Positions 9,153 to 17,168 of a stretch of DNA of 64,000 nt are shown here, piece by piece. A model generated the notes under the pieces. The model was not told where the DNA came from, did no database searches, and saw only the letters and a list, made by a program, of their open reading frames with translations. The stretch comes from Paenibacillus thiaminolyticus (lineage in GTDB: Bacteria > Bacillota > Bacilli > Paenibacillales > Paenibacillaceae). Position numbers and translations under genes: made by a program. Location: contig NZ_CP041405.1 in NCBI RefSeq assembly GCF_007066085.1, forward strand, positions 3,507,001 to 3,571,000, read 5' to 3'. Positions within the stretch are counted from its first letter, which is position 1. Each line of letters starts with the position of its first letter.

Positions 9153-9728
9153 CTATTTCACCACGATTCGCGTATTGGCAATGCAAATAATATCGCCGGA
9201 TTCAATCCGGTACGGCCCGTCTTCCTCCAGCTGCTCCGCCGTCCTGCGTCCGGCCGGCTGAATGCCGACACCGTTGCGGGAATCGAGGTCCTCCACGTAC
9301 CAGCTTCCCGAAGCATAATTCAGCACCGCGTGATGCTTGCTGATCAGCGACGCGTATTCCGAATCTGACAGATCTATGTCAACCTCGCTTTGTGCAGAGC
9401 TCTTGCCGATAAGCAAGGAAGTTTCCCCATGGATGTACCATTCCTTCACGCTCTCCCCCTCTTCGTCCAGGAGAACGAGCTTGGCAATGGCTGCGCCGTC
9501 CTGCCGGCGCTTCTTGCGGCGTCGAGCCCTCCAAGCGGCATAGACGGCTGTCCCTGCGGCAAGCAGGACGCCGACCGCCACCTTCAATACCAGATCCGCA
9601 TTCCATATGTACACGTAGAACAGTGCTGCCGCCGCAATGCCGGCAATCAGCATATCAATGACCATAATCCAGCCGGCATGATGCTCCCAGCCGGGATGGG
9701 CTTCTTCATAATCCGCTTCATACCTCAC
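9153..9728 (-). CDS. Membrane-anchored FHA-domain protein
   Basis: 191 aa. The likely start is GTG at 9728, 7 nt after GGAGGA; a TTG at 9743 lies upstream of that site. Two hydrophobic segments (residues ~20-65) are followed by a basic stretch (ARRRKKRRQ) and a C-terminal FHA domain with LIGKSS, LISKHHAVL and VEDLDSRNGVGI. Both termini should be cytoplasmic. The basic stretch fits the positive-inside rule. It probably recruits a Thr-phosphorylated partner to the membrane. It lies 68 bp upstream of the zinc-ribbon FHA gene and is probably in the same transcript. Confidence 0.88.
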   Translation of the reverse strand: MRYEADYEEAHPGWEHHAGWIMVIDMLIAGIAAAALFYVYIWNADLVLKVAVGVLLAAGTAVYAAWRARRRKKRRQDGAAIAKLVLLDEEGESVKEWYIHGETSLLIGKSSAQSEVDIDLSDSEYASLISKHHAVLNYASGSWYVEDLDSRNGVGIQPAGRRTAEQLEEDGPYRIESGDIICIANTRIVVK

Positions 9729-9980
9729 ATTCGATTCCTCCAACAGTACAAGGATCCCGTGCCAAGACGGAGCCCGTCCAGAATCAATATGCCAATATAC
9801 TCTCTGTCTAACTTCAATGAAAATTCAATGAATCATAACTCTGACTGAGCCGCATCTGGGCGCCGCTGCAGCGGCCCGCCCGGTTACCGGGCGGCCGGAT
9901 GCGCTTCCGAATGCGCTCAGGCACAAGCCTTGCCTGTGATAAGGCGAACCGCTTCCATTCGGATCGTCGCTTTCGCCCCT

Positions 9981-10448
9981 TCACTTCTTCCGCGTGCCAA
10001 AATACCGCTGGAACATCGCCGCCGCGTCAATCGGCTCCGATGCTTCCTTGCCCGCGCCCTTCATGCCGGTCGGCTTCTTCGTCTTCGGATCGAAGCCGAA
10101 GAACCGGGCGAAGTTCGCCTCCACGTTCCGCGGATCGAACGGTTCCTGCGCGGATGCCCCCGTGGCCTCGCGCGGGCGTTCCGGCCCCGCTCCCCGCTTC
10201 CCGCCTTGACCGAAAGCCTTATCGGCCTTTCCTTTCCCGTCCAGTTCATCATCATACGCAGAGCGCGCGGCTTCATCCTGGAGCACCGCATACGCTTCAT
10301 GAATCTCCTTGAACCGCTGCTCGGCCTCAGCGCTGCCGCCGTTCACATCGGGATGATGCTGCTTGGCGAGCCGCCGGTAGGCCTTCTTGATCTCGTCCGG
10401 CGCCGCATCGCGCCGCACACCCAGCACGTCATAGTAATTTGCAGCCAT
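9981..10448 (-). CDS. J-domain (DnaJ-like) protein
   Basis: 155 aa. ATG 10448 follows GGGGAGG. Residues ~4-65 are a J domain ([21 protein letters not shown], with the HPD motif in KQHHPDVN). There is no zinc-finger or classical DnaJ C-terminal region; the rest is charged and Gly-rich and ends in a short helical piece ([14 protein letters not shown]). J proteins stimulate Hsp70 ATPases, so the Hsp70-like protein at the left edge is the natural partner. It is preceded by a terminator-like hairpin that would separate it from, or attenuate, the tube/sheath transcript. Confidence 0.9.
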   Translation of the reverse strand: MAANYYDVLGVRRDAAPDEIKKAYRRLAKQHHPDVNGGSAEAEQRFKEIHEAYAVLQDEAARSAYDDELDGKGKADKAFGQGGKRGAGPERPREATGASAQEPFDPRNVEANFARFFGFDPKTKKPTGMKGAGKEASEPIDAAAMFQRYFGTRKK

Positions 10449-10483
10449 CCGCATCCTCCCCGCCACTCGCTAAGTAAATAAAA

Positions 10484-10508
10484 TTTAAGAGGCACGAAGC
10501 CTCTTAAA
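10484..10508 (-). terminator. Hairpin terminator/attenuator after the tube-like gene
   Basis: Perfect inverted repeat TTTAAGAGGC / GCCTCTTAAA with a 5-nt loop. On the minus strand it is followed by a T-rich run (TTTTATTT). It lies between the tube-like gene and the J-domain gene and would make tube and sheath more abundant than the downstream genes. Confidence 0.75.
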
Positions 10509-10557
10509 CTTGGAATGCATGTTCCGATACGCCGCGTGTGCGTGTGCGGGAACCCGA

Positions 10558-10983
10558 TTACATCGGGTAACCGCCGTCGATCGTCGCGAGCTCAGTTTTG
10601 TCTTTCTTCTGCTTGATGTAGAGGCTGAATGATCCAACGCCTTCCGTGTCGCCGTACGTCTCGGTGTAATCGACGACGAACGCGTTAGGGAAGTACACCT
10701 TGCGCACGACTTGATCCGCGGCGATGACTTCCAGTGTCACTTTGCGGTAGCAGTCCGCCTTCTCTGCTGGAACGAGCGACCACAACGCCAGCTTCTTCGT
10801 GTCGTCGGCGTTGTCGCCGTCGGTCGCCGTGATGATTTTGCCGGAGATGCGCATAGTCGCGCCAACGTCCGTCGATCTTGCGTTGGAGTCGTCCGGCGTG
10901 TCGGTGTCATAGACGACCTTTTGGATGTTGTCCATGCCGAGCTCGATTGTTTCTGCACCTTCTACTCTGAGAATGAATCCCAT
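10558..10983 (-). CDS. Hcp/tail-tube-like small structural protein (141 aa)
   Basis: ATG 10983 follows GGAGGTAG; the frame continues further upstream but without support. The protein is short, all-beta in pattern and without signal peptide: TDTPDDSNARSTDVGATMRISGKI, then alternating strands ending in VDYTETYGDTEGVGSFSLYI. This size and strand pattern is like Hcp of type VI secretion and phage tail-tube proteins, which form stacked hexameric rings. The gene directly follows a large sheath-like gene, the usual sheath-tube gene order. I cannot run a profile search, so the family call is an inference from pattern and context. Confidence 0.6.
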   Translation of the reverse strand: MGFILRVEGAETIELGMDNIQKVVYDTDTPDDSNARSTDVGATMRISGKIITATDGDNADDTKKLALWSLVPAEKADCYRKVTLEVIAADQVVRKVYFPNAFVVDYTETYGDTEGVGSFSLYIKQKKDKTELATIDGGYPM

Positions 10984-11111
10984 GAATACTACCTCCTTGA
11001 ATGTGGTTGAGATTGATGCCGGAGGCGATGAACGCTTCCGGGATTTATGTAGAGAGGCGAGCTTGGTTAAGCACACCTCCAACATACGTTTCCAAAATCC
11101 GGCCATACGGG

Positions 11112-13295
11112 TCACGCCTTGACCGGCGTTGTGCCTTTCGTGATCATGACTTCAAGATTTTTCACATTGCCATTGAACACGAGATCGATGTGGCACAGAT
11201 TGCTCTTGTCATCGATGATATAGGACATGTCATCGCCGTCTTGAATGATGGAGTTGACATACCCGCGCGTACCGAGCCATTTGCTCTTTTGGCTGCTCGG
11301 GTTGTTGCTGAAGAACTTGACGATGTTCTCATGCTTGAAGTCGCCCGTCTGGAAGCGGAGAATCCGCTCGATGTACGTGCTGACCAGTGTCTTGTAGAGC
11401 GGATCGAAGCCGCCCTCCGTCATCGCCATGCTTCTCGCCTTGTACACCGTGATGCGCTTGATATCCTTATCCTGCAGCTGCGCATTCTCGGAAGAGAAGA
11501 CGAAGCCGAAGTTTTTCCGGTTAATCGCATCCTTGATGTTGTTCGTGAAGCCGGTAATCTCCTTCGCCATCGTCGTGACGGCGCGGAGTGCATGGTCGCT
11601 TGCCTCGATATCGAATCTAACACCCGGATATTCCCGACTCACGGTTTTGAACGATTCACGCAAATATTCCGGACACTGATACGCAGCCACGATGCCGGCG
11701 GCAACATAAGCGGATCCGATATAGACGCCCTCGATCCACAGCTTGAGAATGTCTTCCTTCTCCTTGGACAGTTGAACGCCATGCTCCGTCTGCAGCATGC
11801 GGCTGTCGATGACGACACCGGACTTATCCTTCGGAATGACCGTAAAGTTCGGAACGCACGGAATGGCGAATTCACTGTATTCTTTGCGCACCATGGTGCT
11901 GCACTTGTCGATATATTTGTCGAGGCCGGAGGTCGCCATGCTGCTGAAGGTCGTCTCTTCCCCTGATTCGAAGCTGAAGAAGACCTGAACCTTGTAGTCC
12001 TTAACGACTTGAAGCAGCATCGTCAGCGACTCCATCGTGTTCCCTTCCTGCTTCACGGCCTTCCCGTTGCCCCGGAAGCGCTCGCGGGTCACCTTCACCT
12101 TGCCTGCCGATTCCAGCTCCACCGAAGGCACGATGCCGAACCAGATTGTGTCGGCGAATTCGTTTTTGGAGTTCACCGTGTTCAGGTACGTCTCCAGGCG
12201 CGGAATATTATTGCTCTTCACCGTCATGTCGAGCGTCGCGTTCGTGATGAGCATCGACGGCAGCATCCCTTTATTCTTGGTCGCATACTGGTCGAAGAAC
12301 ATGCGGACGCCCAATAATTTCTCCACAAGCGGTTTAACCGTTTTCACGAAATCGTCCTTCGCATTCTTGTAAAACTCGAGATAGGTGTTGTAGTTCTGTA
12401 CTTCCGTCTCGACATCCACCTCGGTCTGCACGACAGGCAGCGGGCAGAACGTGCGGACAACCAGGTCCTTCACATAGGAGGACGGCGTCTCGGAGATCGA
12501 CTCGTAATCTTCCTCGAATACGGTAGCCAGCCCGGTGCTGCTATTGTCATCCATCAGCATCAGCTCGGTGCTCTCGCTCTTCGGCGCCTCGATAATTTTC
12601 AGTTCGCCCGCGTCTCCAATCGTCAGCATCCCGATCTGAATCGCTTCCGCCTGATTCTCTTCCCGCGAGCCGCCGAGCAGGAGGCGCGTCTTGATATCCT
12701 CGATCGCGAGCGGAAGCATCGCCATTACGTTGTTGTAATTTTTGCTCGCATCCTCGAACATCGTGTTCAGCTTGTCGCCGAGATCGAGCTTCTTCGGATC
12801 GCCCTCATCCAGCTTGTCATACTGGGTGTACATGTAATGAATCTCTTTCCGCACCTGGCGGATGTCGTCCATTACCTTCTTCGGTGAGATCATGTCCAGC
12901 AGATTCTCGAATTTGAAGTCGACGTTCGTGATTCCTTGGCTGCGCTTCGTGTCAATGAGGGTGAACAGCATTTTCAGAAAATCGTTGCTCTGGTCGATCT
13001 TGATCTCCGAAATGCAATCGTCCGCGATCCCCTCCGGTTTCTTCAGCGTGTACATTACCTTCTGGTTCGCAGCGTTGAAAAATGAGTAGACGCTTGGGGA
13101 GAACTTGTCCAGGAACTCGTCGAAGCTGCGGACAAGCAGATGTTCGTTGACTTCCTTGATTTTGTCGTCGCTCAGACTGTCAATCCCTCTGACATCGCCT
13201 ACGATGGTCAGAAGATCCAGCTTCTCCGGGTTAATCTCCTCGAAGAGCATGGCACGGTTCGTTTGGTTAATGATGTCCATGTCGTTCAGCAACAT
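11112..13295 (-). CDS. TssC/tail-sheath-like protein; possible nonsense codon near the N-terminus
   Basis: 727 aa from ATG 13295, which has no ribosome binding site. A strong site (AAAGGAGGAGCAT) precedes an ATG at 13340 in the same frame, but codon 11 from there is TAA (13308-13310). The protein is large and soluble. The second half has a sheath-like layout: a globular part, a segment KDIKRITVYKARSMAMTEGG, a helical stretch (YIERILRFQ), then a C-terminal strand region (CHIDLVFNGNVKNLEVMIT) resembling the C-terminus of TssC. The tube-like gene follows. No Walker motif or membrane segment is seen. Alternatives are another large structural protein of a contractile or tail-like particle. Identity needs HHpred. 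Confidence 0.6.
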   Translation of the reverse strand: MLLNDMDIINQTNRAMLFEEINPEKLDLLTIVGDVRGIDSLSDDKIKEVNEHLLVRSFDEFLDKFSPSVYSFFNAANQKVMYTLKKPEGIADDCISEIKIDQSNDFLKMLFTLIDTKRSQGITNVDFKFENLLDMISPKKVMDDIRQVRKEIHYMYTQYDKLDEGDPKKLDLGDKLNTMFEDASKNYNNVMAMLPLAIEDIKTRLLLGGSREENQAEAIQIGMLTIGDAGELKIIEAPKSESTELMLMDDNSSTGLATVFEEDYESISETPSSYVKDLVVRTFCPLPVVQTEVDVETEVQNYNTYLEFYKNAKDDFVKTVKPLVEKLLGVRMFFDQYATKNKGMLPSMLITNATLDMTVKSNNIPRLETYLNTVNSKNEFADTIWFGIVPSVELESAGKVKVTRERFRGNGKAVKQEGNTMESLTMLLQVVKDYKVQVFFSFESGEETTFSSMATSGLDKYIDKCSTMVRKEYSEFAIPCVPNFTVIPKDKSGVVIDSRMLQTEHGVQLSKEKEDILKLWIEGVYIGSAYVAAGIVAAYQCPEYLRESFKTVSREYPGVRFDIEASDHALRAVTTMAKEITGFTNNIKDAINRKNFGFVFSSENAQLQDKDIKRITVYKARSMAMTEGGFDPLYKTLVSTYIERILRFQTGDFKHENIVKFFSNNPSSQKSKWLGTRGYVNSIIQDGDDMSYIIDDKSNLCHIDLVFNGNVKNLEVMITKGTTPVKA

Positions 13296-13634
13296 GATGT
13301 CAAGCGGTTACGGCATGGCCGCAGCCGGCTTGCCAATCATATGCTCCTCCTTTCTATCGCTTGATGCATGTATTGCCTCGGGTCAAGCGGACCATCCGCC
13401 CTTGCGGGGCGTACGTCCTGTCCCGTAAGAGGGAGCGCCAGCCTAAGGCAGGAGGCGCAATTCCTCTCGGATTCCAATTGAGTATAAAGGCTCTTTCCGC
13501 GAACAAACAGGATTCACGCCCCATGACGTTTTGGACAATAGCAACTAATTTCACGTAATCGCATGGAACTATATTTTCGAACGGCAATCTTTCGCACGAA
13601 CGAAAAAAAATGGAAATCGAGCTTATTCGACTTT

Positions 13635-13664
13635 ATCTTAAAAATATTTATCCCAACGTGTCAA
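13635..13664 (-). promoter_or_regulatory. Candidate sigma-A promoter for the sheath/tube cluster
   Basis: On the minus strand TTGACA (13659-13664) and TAAGAT (13635-13640) are 18 bp apart in the 500 bp gap upstream of the sheath-like gene, leaving a leader of about 300 nt. The rest of the gap (13341-13848) is AT-rich near 13600-13800 and has no gene I can support. Confidence 0.4.
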
Positions 13665-13848
13665 TGAGTCTTCGAATCGGGACTTTTGGACCAAAAATAT
13701 AGTCTTTCTTTGACAACAAATGTCGAACCGTGGAAAAGCTATTTAGAATTGCCTTCGAGAATCCGATTCTATTATTTGGATATTGTACGGATTGCCGCGA
13801 GGTTCCTAGATGACCATAAATCTAACACTTACAGGAAAAGGTGATAGG

Positions 13849-15924
13849 ATGAAAAGAACTCTGCCCAAGCGCGGCGGCCTGTTCAAGGGGCTGGCGGCTG
13901 CCATCGCATTGATCGTGCTGTGGAGCAGCGGAGGCGGCGCAGCACCCGCATTCGCCGCAGACAAAGCCGCAAATGCGGCCTCGCAAGGGATCGACGCCGT
14001 ATTCGTTCTGGACGTCAGCTATTCGATGAATGAGACCGACAAGGACGGCATCGCTGCCGAGGTCATTAACATGTTCATGGATATGAGCGATCCCGCCAAG
14101 ACCCGGATCGGCTTCGTCGCCTACAACGACCGGATCGTCGAGACGCAGCCGCTGACGTCCATCGCTTCGTCTGGGCATCAGGCGAAGCTGAAGCAGAAGC
14201 TGCAGCATATGCCGCGCTACGGCTACACCGATCTGGGGCTCGGCCTGCGCACGGGCGCGGAGATGCTCGCCTCCGACAAGGAGAAGAGCGGCGTTCCGTT
14301 CCTCATTCTGCTGTCCGATGGCGGCACCGACTTCGGCTATGCTTCCCGGGGAAGAACGGTGGAGGATTCCAACCGGGACGTGAAGCACGTCATCAAGCAA
14401 GCCCAATCGCAAGGCTATCCCATCTACACGATCGGCCTGAACCACGACGGCTCGGTCAACAAGGAAGAACTGGAGCGGATCGCCAAGCAGACGGGCGGAA
14501 CATCGTTCATTACCGACAGCGCGGATGATTTGCCCGATATTTTCAACCAAATCTTCGCCCGCCAGATTCAGTCCGTCCTCGTAACGGTCGCCGCCGTAAC
14601 GGCCACCGGCGAGCTTCAGGAGGTGAAGGTGCCGATTCCGAATTCCAGCATGAGCGAAGCGAATATTATATTGCTGTCTTCGCACCCGCTGCGGGAATCC
14701 CAGCTGTATTACAGCTCCAAAAACGTGCGCCTGTACGAGTCGAATAAATACCGTCTGATGAAAATCATTCGTCCCGAACAGGGTGAACTGGTCATAAAGC
14801 TGCGAGGCAAACCGGGAGATTTCGTCAAAGTGAATCTGCTCGGGAACTATAGTTTGGGACCTGAGCTGGTTCTTGAGTCCCAGGAAGTTATAAAAGGGCA
14901 AAATACGAAATTTTTATCATACTTGCAGCATCCCGACGGTTCCCGGCTGGAAGATTCGCATGTATTCGACACGATGCAGGCGGATCTTGTCGTAACCTAT
15001 CTTGACTCTGGCGAGGAAGAGCGGACTCCGCTGGCAAGGAAGGGGAACGGGTTCGAAGGGGATTATGTGTTCCGCCAATCCGGCTCGTACCGCTGGCATG
15101 TCCATATGCATGGCCCTGACTTCTACCGCATGAGCCCGGAGATAGAACGGAAGGTGGAGAACCTGCCGCCGGAAGCGGTCGAAGCCTCGGCCATCTCCCT
15201 GACCAAGGAAGACGGGGAAGTGCGCATCGATCTGAGAGAATGGTTCCGCGATCCGAACGGAGATGCGATGGCCTTCCAGCTTCAGCCGCCAACGGACAAT
15301 AGGCTGGAAGGCGCTTATATCGAGGATAATTGGCTTGTTGTGACGCCGCGGAAGACAGGCGAGGCCTCGCTCGCCGTGCAAGCCTCTGATCCGGAAGGGG
15401 GCACGGCCGTCTCGTCGCTCGCCTTCACGGTCCGATCCTATTGGGAGCGGCCGCTTCAGATCGGGGCCGGCATCTTGATCGCGGCGCTGATCGGCGGCGC
15501 GGCCTACCTGTGGCTGCGGCCGCGGCCCAAGTTCGCCGGGCGGCTGGAGGGCTACTTCCTGAATACCGCCAGCGGCAACGACATCCCGGTCGCCTTCTGG
15601 CCGCTGTCATCATTCGACAACCGCCGGGTCAGCCTGGCCGATCTGTTCCGCAGCCTCGACATTCATGAGCCGCTGCCGGAAGCGGAGCGCATCTTGCTGG
15701 AGCCGAGGAAGGAGGGCGTGCTGCTGGTCGTCCACCATACGTCCTGCGCCGTCGACAAGGGGCGGACGCCGATTCCGAAGGGCAAGAAGGAAGTTGTGCA
15801 ATACAATGAGAAAATCTATGTGACGTTCGAGGACTGCATTACCGAGATCGAGCTTCGGTATAAGCCGCTCAAGTCAGGTACCGTCTCCACAGGACGTTCG
15901 CATTCACTGCCGGAATCGGGCTGA
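13849..15924 (+). CDS. Secreted, membrane-anchored VWA-domain protein
   Basis: 691 aa. ATG 13849 follows AAAAGGTGATAGG. A signal peptide (MKRTLPKRGG..., ending near PAFAAD) is followed by a VWA domain with intact MIDAS: FVLDVSYSMNE, a Thr in the YTDLG loop, and LILLSDGGTD. Then come beta-rich extracellular regions, a membrane segment near residue ~550 (LQIGAGILIAALIGGAAYLW), and a cytoplasmic C-terminal domain of ~130 residues. It is divergent from the sheath/tube operon. An extracellular metal-dependent adhesion or ligand domain connected to the cytoplasm could sense envelope or target contact for the cluster, by analogy with VWA-bearing PpkA; the role is inferred. Confidence 0.85.
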   Translation: MKRTLPKRGGLFKGLAAAIALIVLWSSGGGAAPAFAADKAANAASQGIDAVFVLDVSYSMNETDKDGIAAEVINMFMDMSDPAKTRIGFVAYNDRIVETQPLTSIASSGHQAKLKQKLQHMPRYGYTDLGLGLRTGAEMLASDKEKSGVPFLILLSDGGTDFGYASRGRTVEDSNRDVKHVIKQAQSQGYPIYTIGLNHDGSVNKEELERIAKQTGGTSFITDSADDLPDIFNQIFARQIQSVLVTVAAVTATGELQEVKVPIPNSSMSEANIILLSSHPLRESQLYYSSKNVRLYESNKYRLMKIIRPEQGELVIKLRGKPGDFVKVNLLGNYSLGPELVLESQEVIKGQNTKFLSYLQHPDGSRLEDSHVFDTMQADLVVTYLDSGEEERTPLARKGNGFEGDYVFRQSGSYRWHVHMHGPDFYRMSPEIERKVENLPPEAVEASAISLTKEDGEVRIDLREWFRDPNGDAMAFQLQPPTDNRLEGAYIEDNWLVVTPRKTGEASLAVQASDPEGGTAVSSLAFTVRSYWERPLQIGAGILIAALIGGAAYLWLRPRPKFAGRLEGYFLNTASGNDIPVAFWPLSSFDNRRVSLADLFRSLDIHEPLPEAERILLEPRKEGVLLVVHHTSCAVDKGRTPIPKGKKEVVQYNEKIYVTFEDCITEIELRYKPLKSGTVSTGRSHSLPESG

Positions 15925-15936
15925 TAGGCTGATAGG

Positions 15937-15968
15937 GGAAGAGCCGGGGCTTACGCCCCGGCTCTTCC
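15937..15968. terminator. Bidirectional terminator between the VWA and kinase genes
   Basis: 14-bp perfect inverted repeat GGAAGAGCCGGGGC / GCCCCGGCTCTTCC with a 4-nt loop (TTAC), in the 76 bp gap between two convergent genes. Confidence 0.85.
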
Positions 15969-16000
15969 TGTTATCGTCGCTTCATAGTATCCGCTGCACG

Positions 16001-17062
16001 CTAGCTTCCGCCTCGGGACATCGATTCTTGGTCTGCCGCCTGTTCCGGAAGGCGCTGACCTTGCAGCCTCTCCTTCAGCGCCCAAGTGAGATGCTCCGCA
16101 TAGAGCGCGATCCGGAACGGATTCAGCGAGGCCGGGCGCTTGCGGGCGTTGATGGCCAATCCCTTCGTAATGACCCGGGCCAGCAGAGGGCTCGTGCCCC
16201 GGCTCCGCTGCCGGATCGGCTCAACCTGATCCCGGAACAGCCGCTGAGTCACATCCAGCGGCGGCTGGCCGCACAAGCAGAAGTACAGCGTCGCCGCCAG
16301 GCTGTATATATCGGCAGCCGGATCCTGCTGCGATGTCTCGGAATACAGCTCCAGCGCCGAATAGCCCGCCGTCGTGAAGATCGGCTGTCTCCCGCCCGCT
16401 TCATAATCCACCGCCGATCCGAAATCAATCAGCTTCGGCATTCCTTCCCGATCGATAATGATATTGCCCGGCTTGATATCCCGGTGAATCAGGCCCTGTC
16501 TATGTATATATTCCAGCGCATCAATGATCTGCAGCATCGTCTCCTTGTAGAATCGGGCCCGGGACGGCGCCTGCCCTTCCCGAATATATTGCGCCATCGT
16601 CATGCCCGGGCAGTAGGCCGTCACGAGGTAGACTGTTCCGCCCTCTTCGAATTGATCGACATAATCGACGATGCAAGGATGACTCAACCGCTGCAGCAGC
16701 GGCCCCTCCTTCGCGAAAATATCCCGCTGCTCCTCGAATTGCGCCCTCGCCCCCGGCATACGGCAGCGCACGGAGCGCCGATCCCGATCCCGCCGTGCCA
16801 AGGCCTGCGGGAAAAATTCCTTGATCACGCACCATGACCCGCTCTCGATATGTCTCGCTTTATAGACGATGGACAACTCGCCGCTCGACACCACTTTTCC
16901 AATCCGATACTTATTCTGCAACCTCGTATTCCGCTTCAAGGCCGACTCGTTGACCGTCTGTGCCACCTGATTCCTCCGCTCCGCCGTCAGCGCCCGCCTG
17001 CCCCTGCCTGCCTCCGGCGCTGTGCCTGTACTTTCATCTATTGTAGCAAGATCCCCCAGCAT
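16001..17062 (-). CDS. Ser/Thr protein kinase (Hanks type), soluble
   Basis: 353 aa; ATG 17062 follows AAGGAA at 7 nt. Kinase domain at residues ~50-315: VSSGELSIVYKA (a weak glycine loop), CVIKEFF (catalytic Lys), HRDIKPGN catalytic loop, and LIDFGSA. The activation segment lies between DFG and YSALELY. The VIKEFFPQALARR region is typical of the PpkA-like kinases found with FHA and PP2C genes. There is no membrane segment, PASTA or FHA domain, so it differs from PrkC. It should phosphorylate Thr residues read by the two FHA proteins and reset by the PP2C. Convergent with the VWA gene, separate from the main operon. Confidence 0.9.
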   Translation of the reverse strand: MLGDLATIDESTGTAPEAGRGRRALTAERRNQVAQTVNESALKRNTRLQNKYRIGKVVSSGELSIVYKARHIESGSWCVIKEFFPQALARRDRDRRSVRCRMPGARAQFEEQRDIFAKEGPLLQRLSHPCIVDYVDQFEEGGTVYLVTAYCPGMTMAQYIREGQAPSRARFYKETMLQIIDALEYIHRQGLIHRDIKPGNIIIDREGMPKLIDFGSAVDYEAGGRQPIFTTAGYSALELYSETSQQDPAADIYSLAATLYFCLCGQPPLDVTQRLFRDQVEPIRQRSRGTSPLLARVITKGLAINARKRPASLNPFRIALYAEHLTWALKERLQGQRLPEQAADQESMSRGGS

Positions 17063-17168
17063 TTTCTATTTCCTTGTCAACATTCCGCCGATTACTCCCT
17101 ATTCCGACAAAAAACACCCTACCCTGCCGAGCAAGGTGCCTGTCTATGGCAGATCCGCTACCGCCTGT

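Noticed and set aside
10558..13340. Calling the tube/sheath-like genes a prophage
   Set aside because: No terminase, portal, capsid, lysis or integrase genes nearby; the neighbours are kinase, phosphatase, FHA and chaperone genes.
13822..14901. Minus-strand 359-codon frame over the VWA gene
   Set aside because: The plus strand has signal peptide, MIDAS motif and ribosome site; the minus frame has none.
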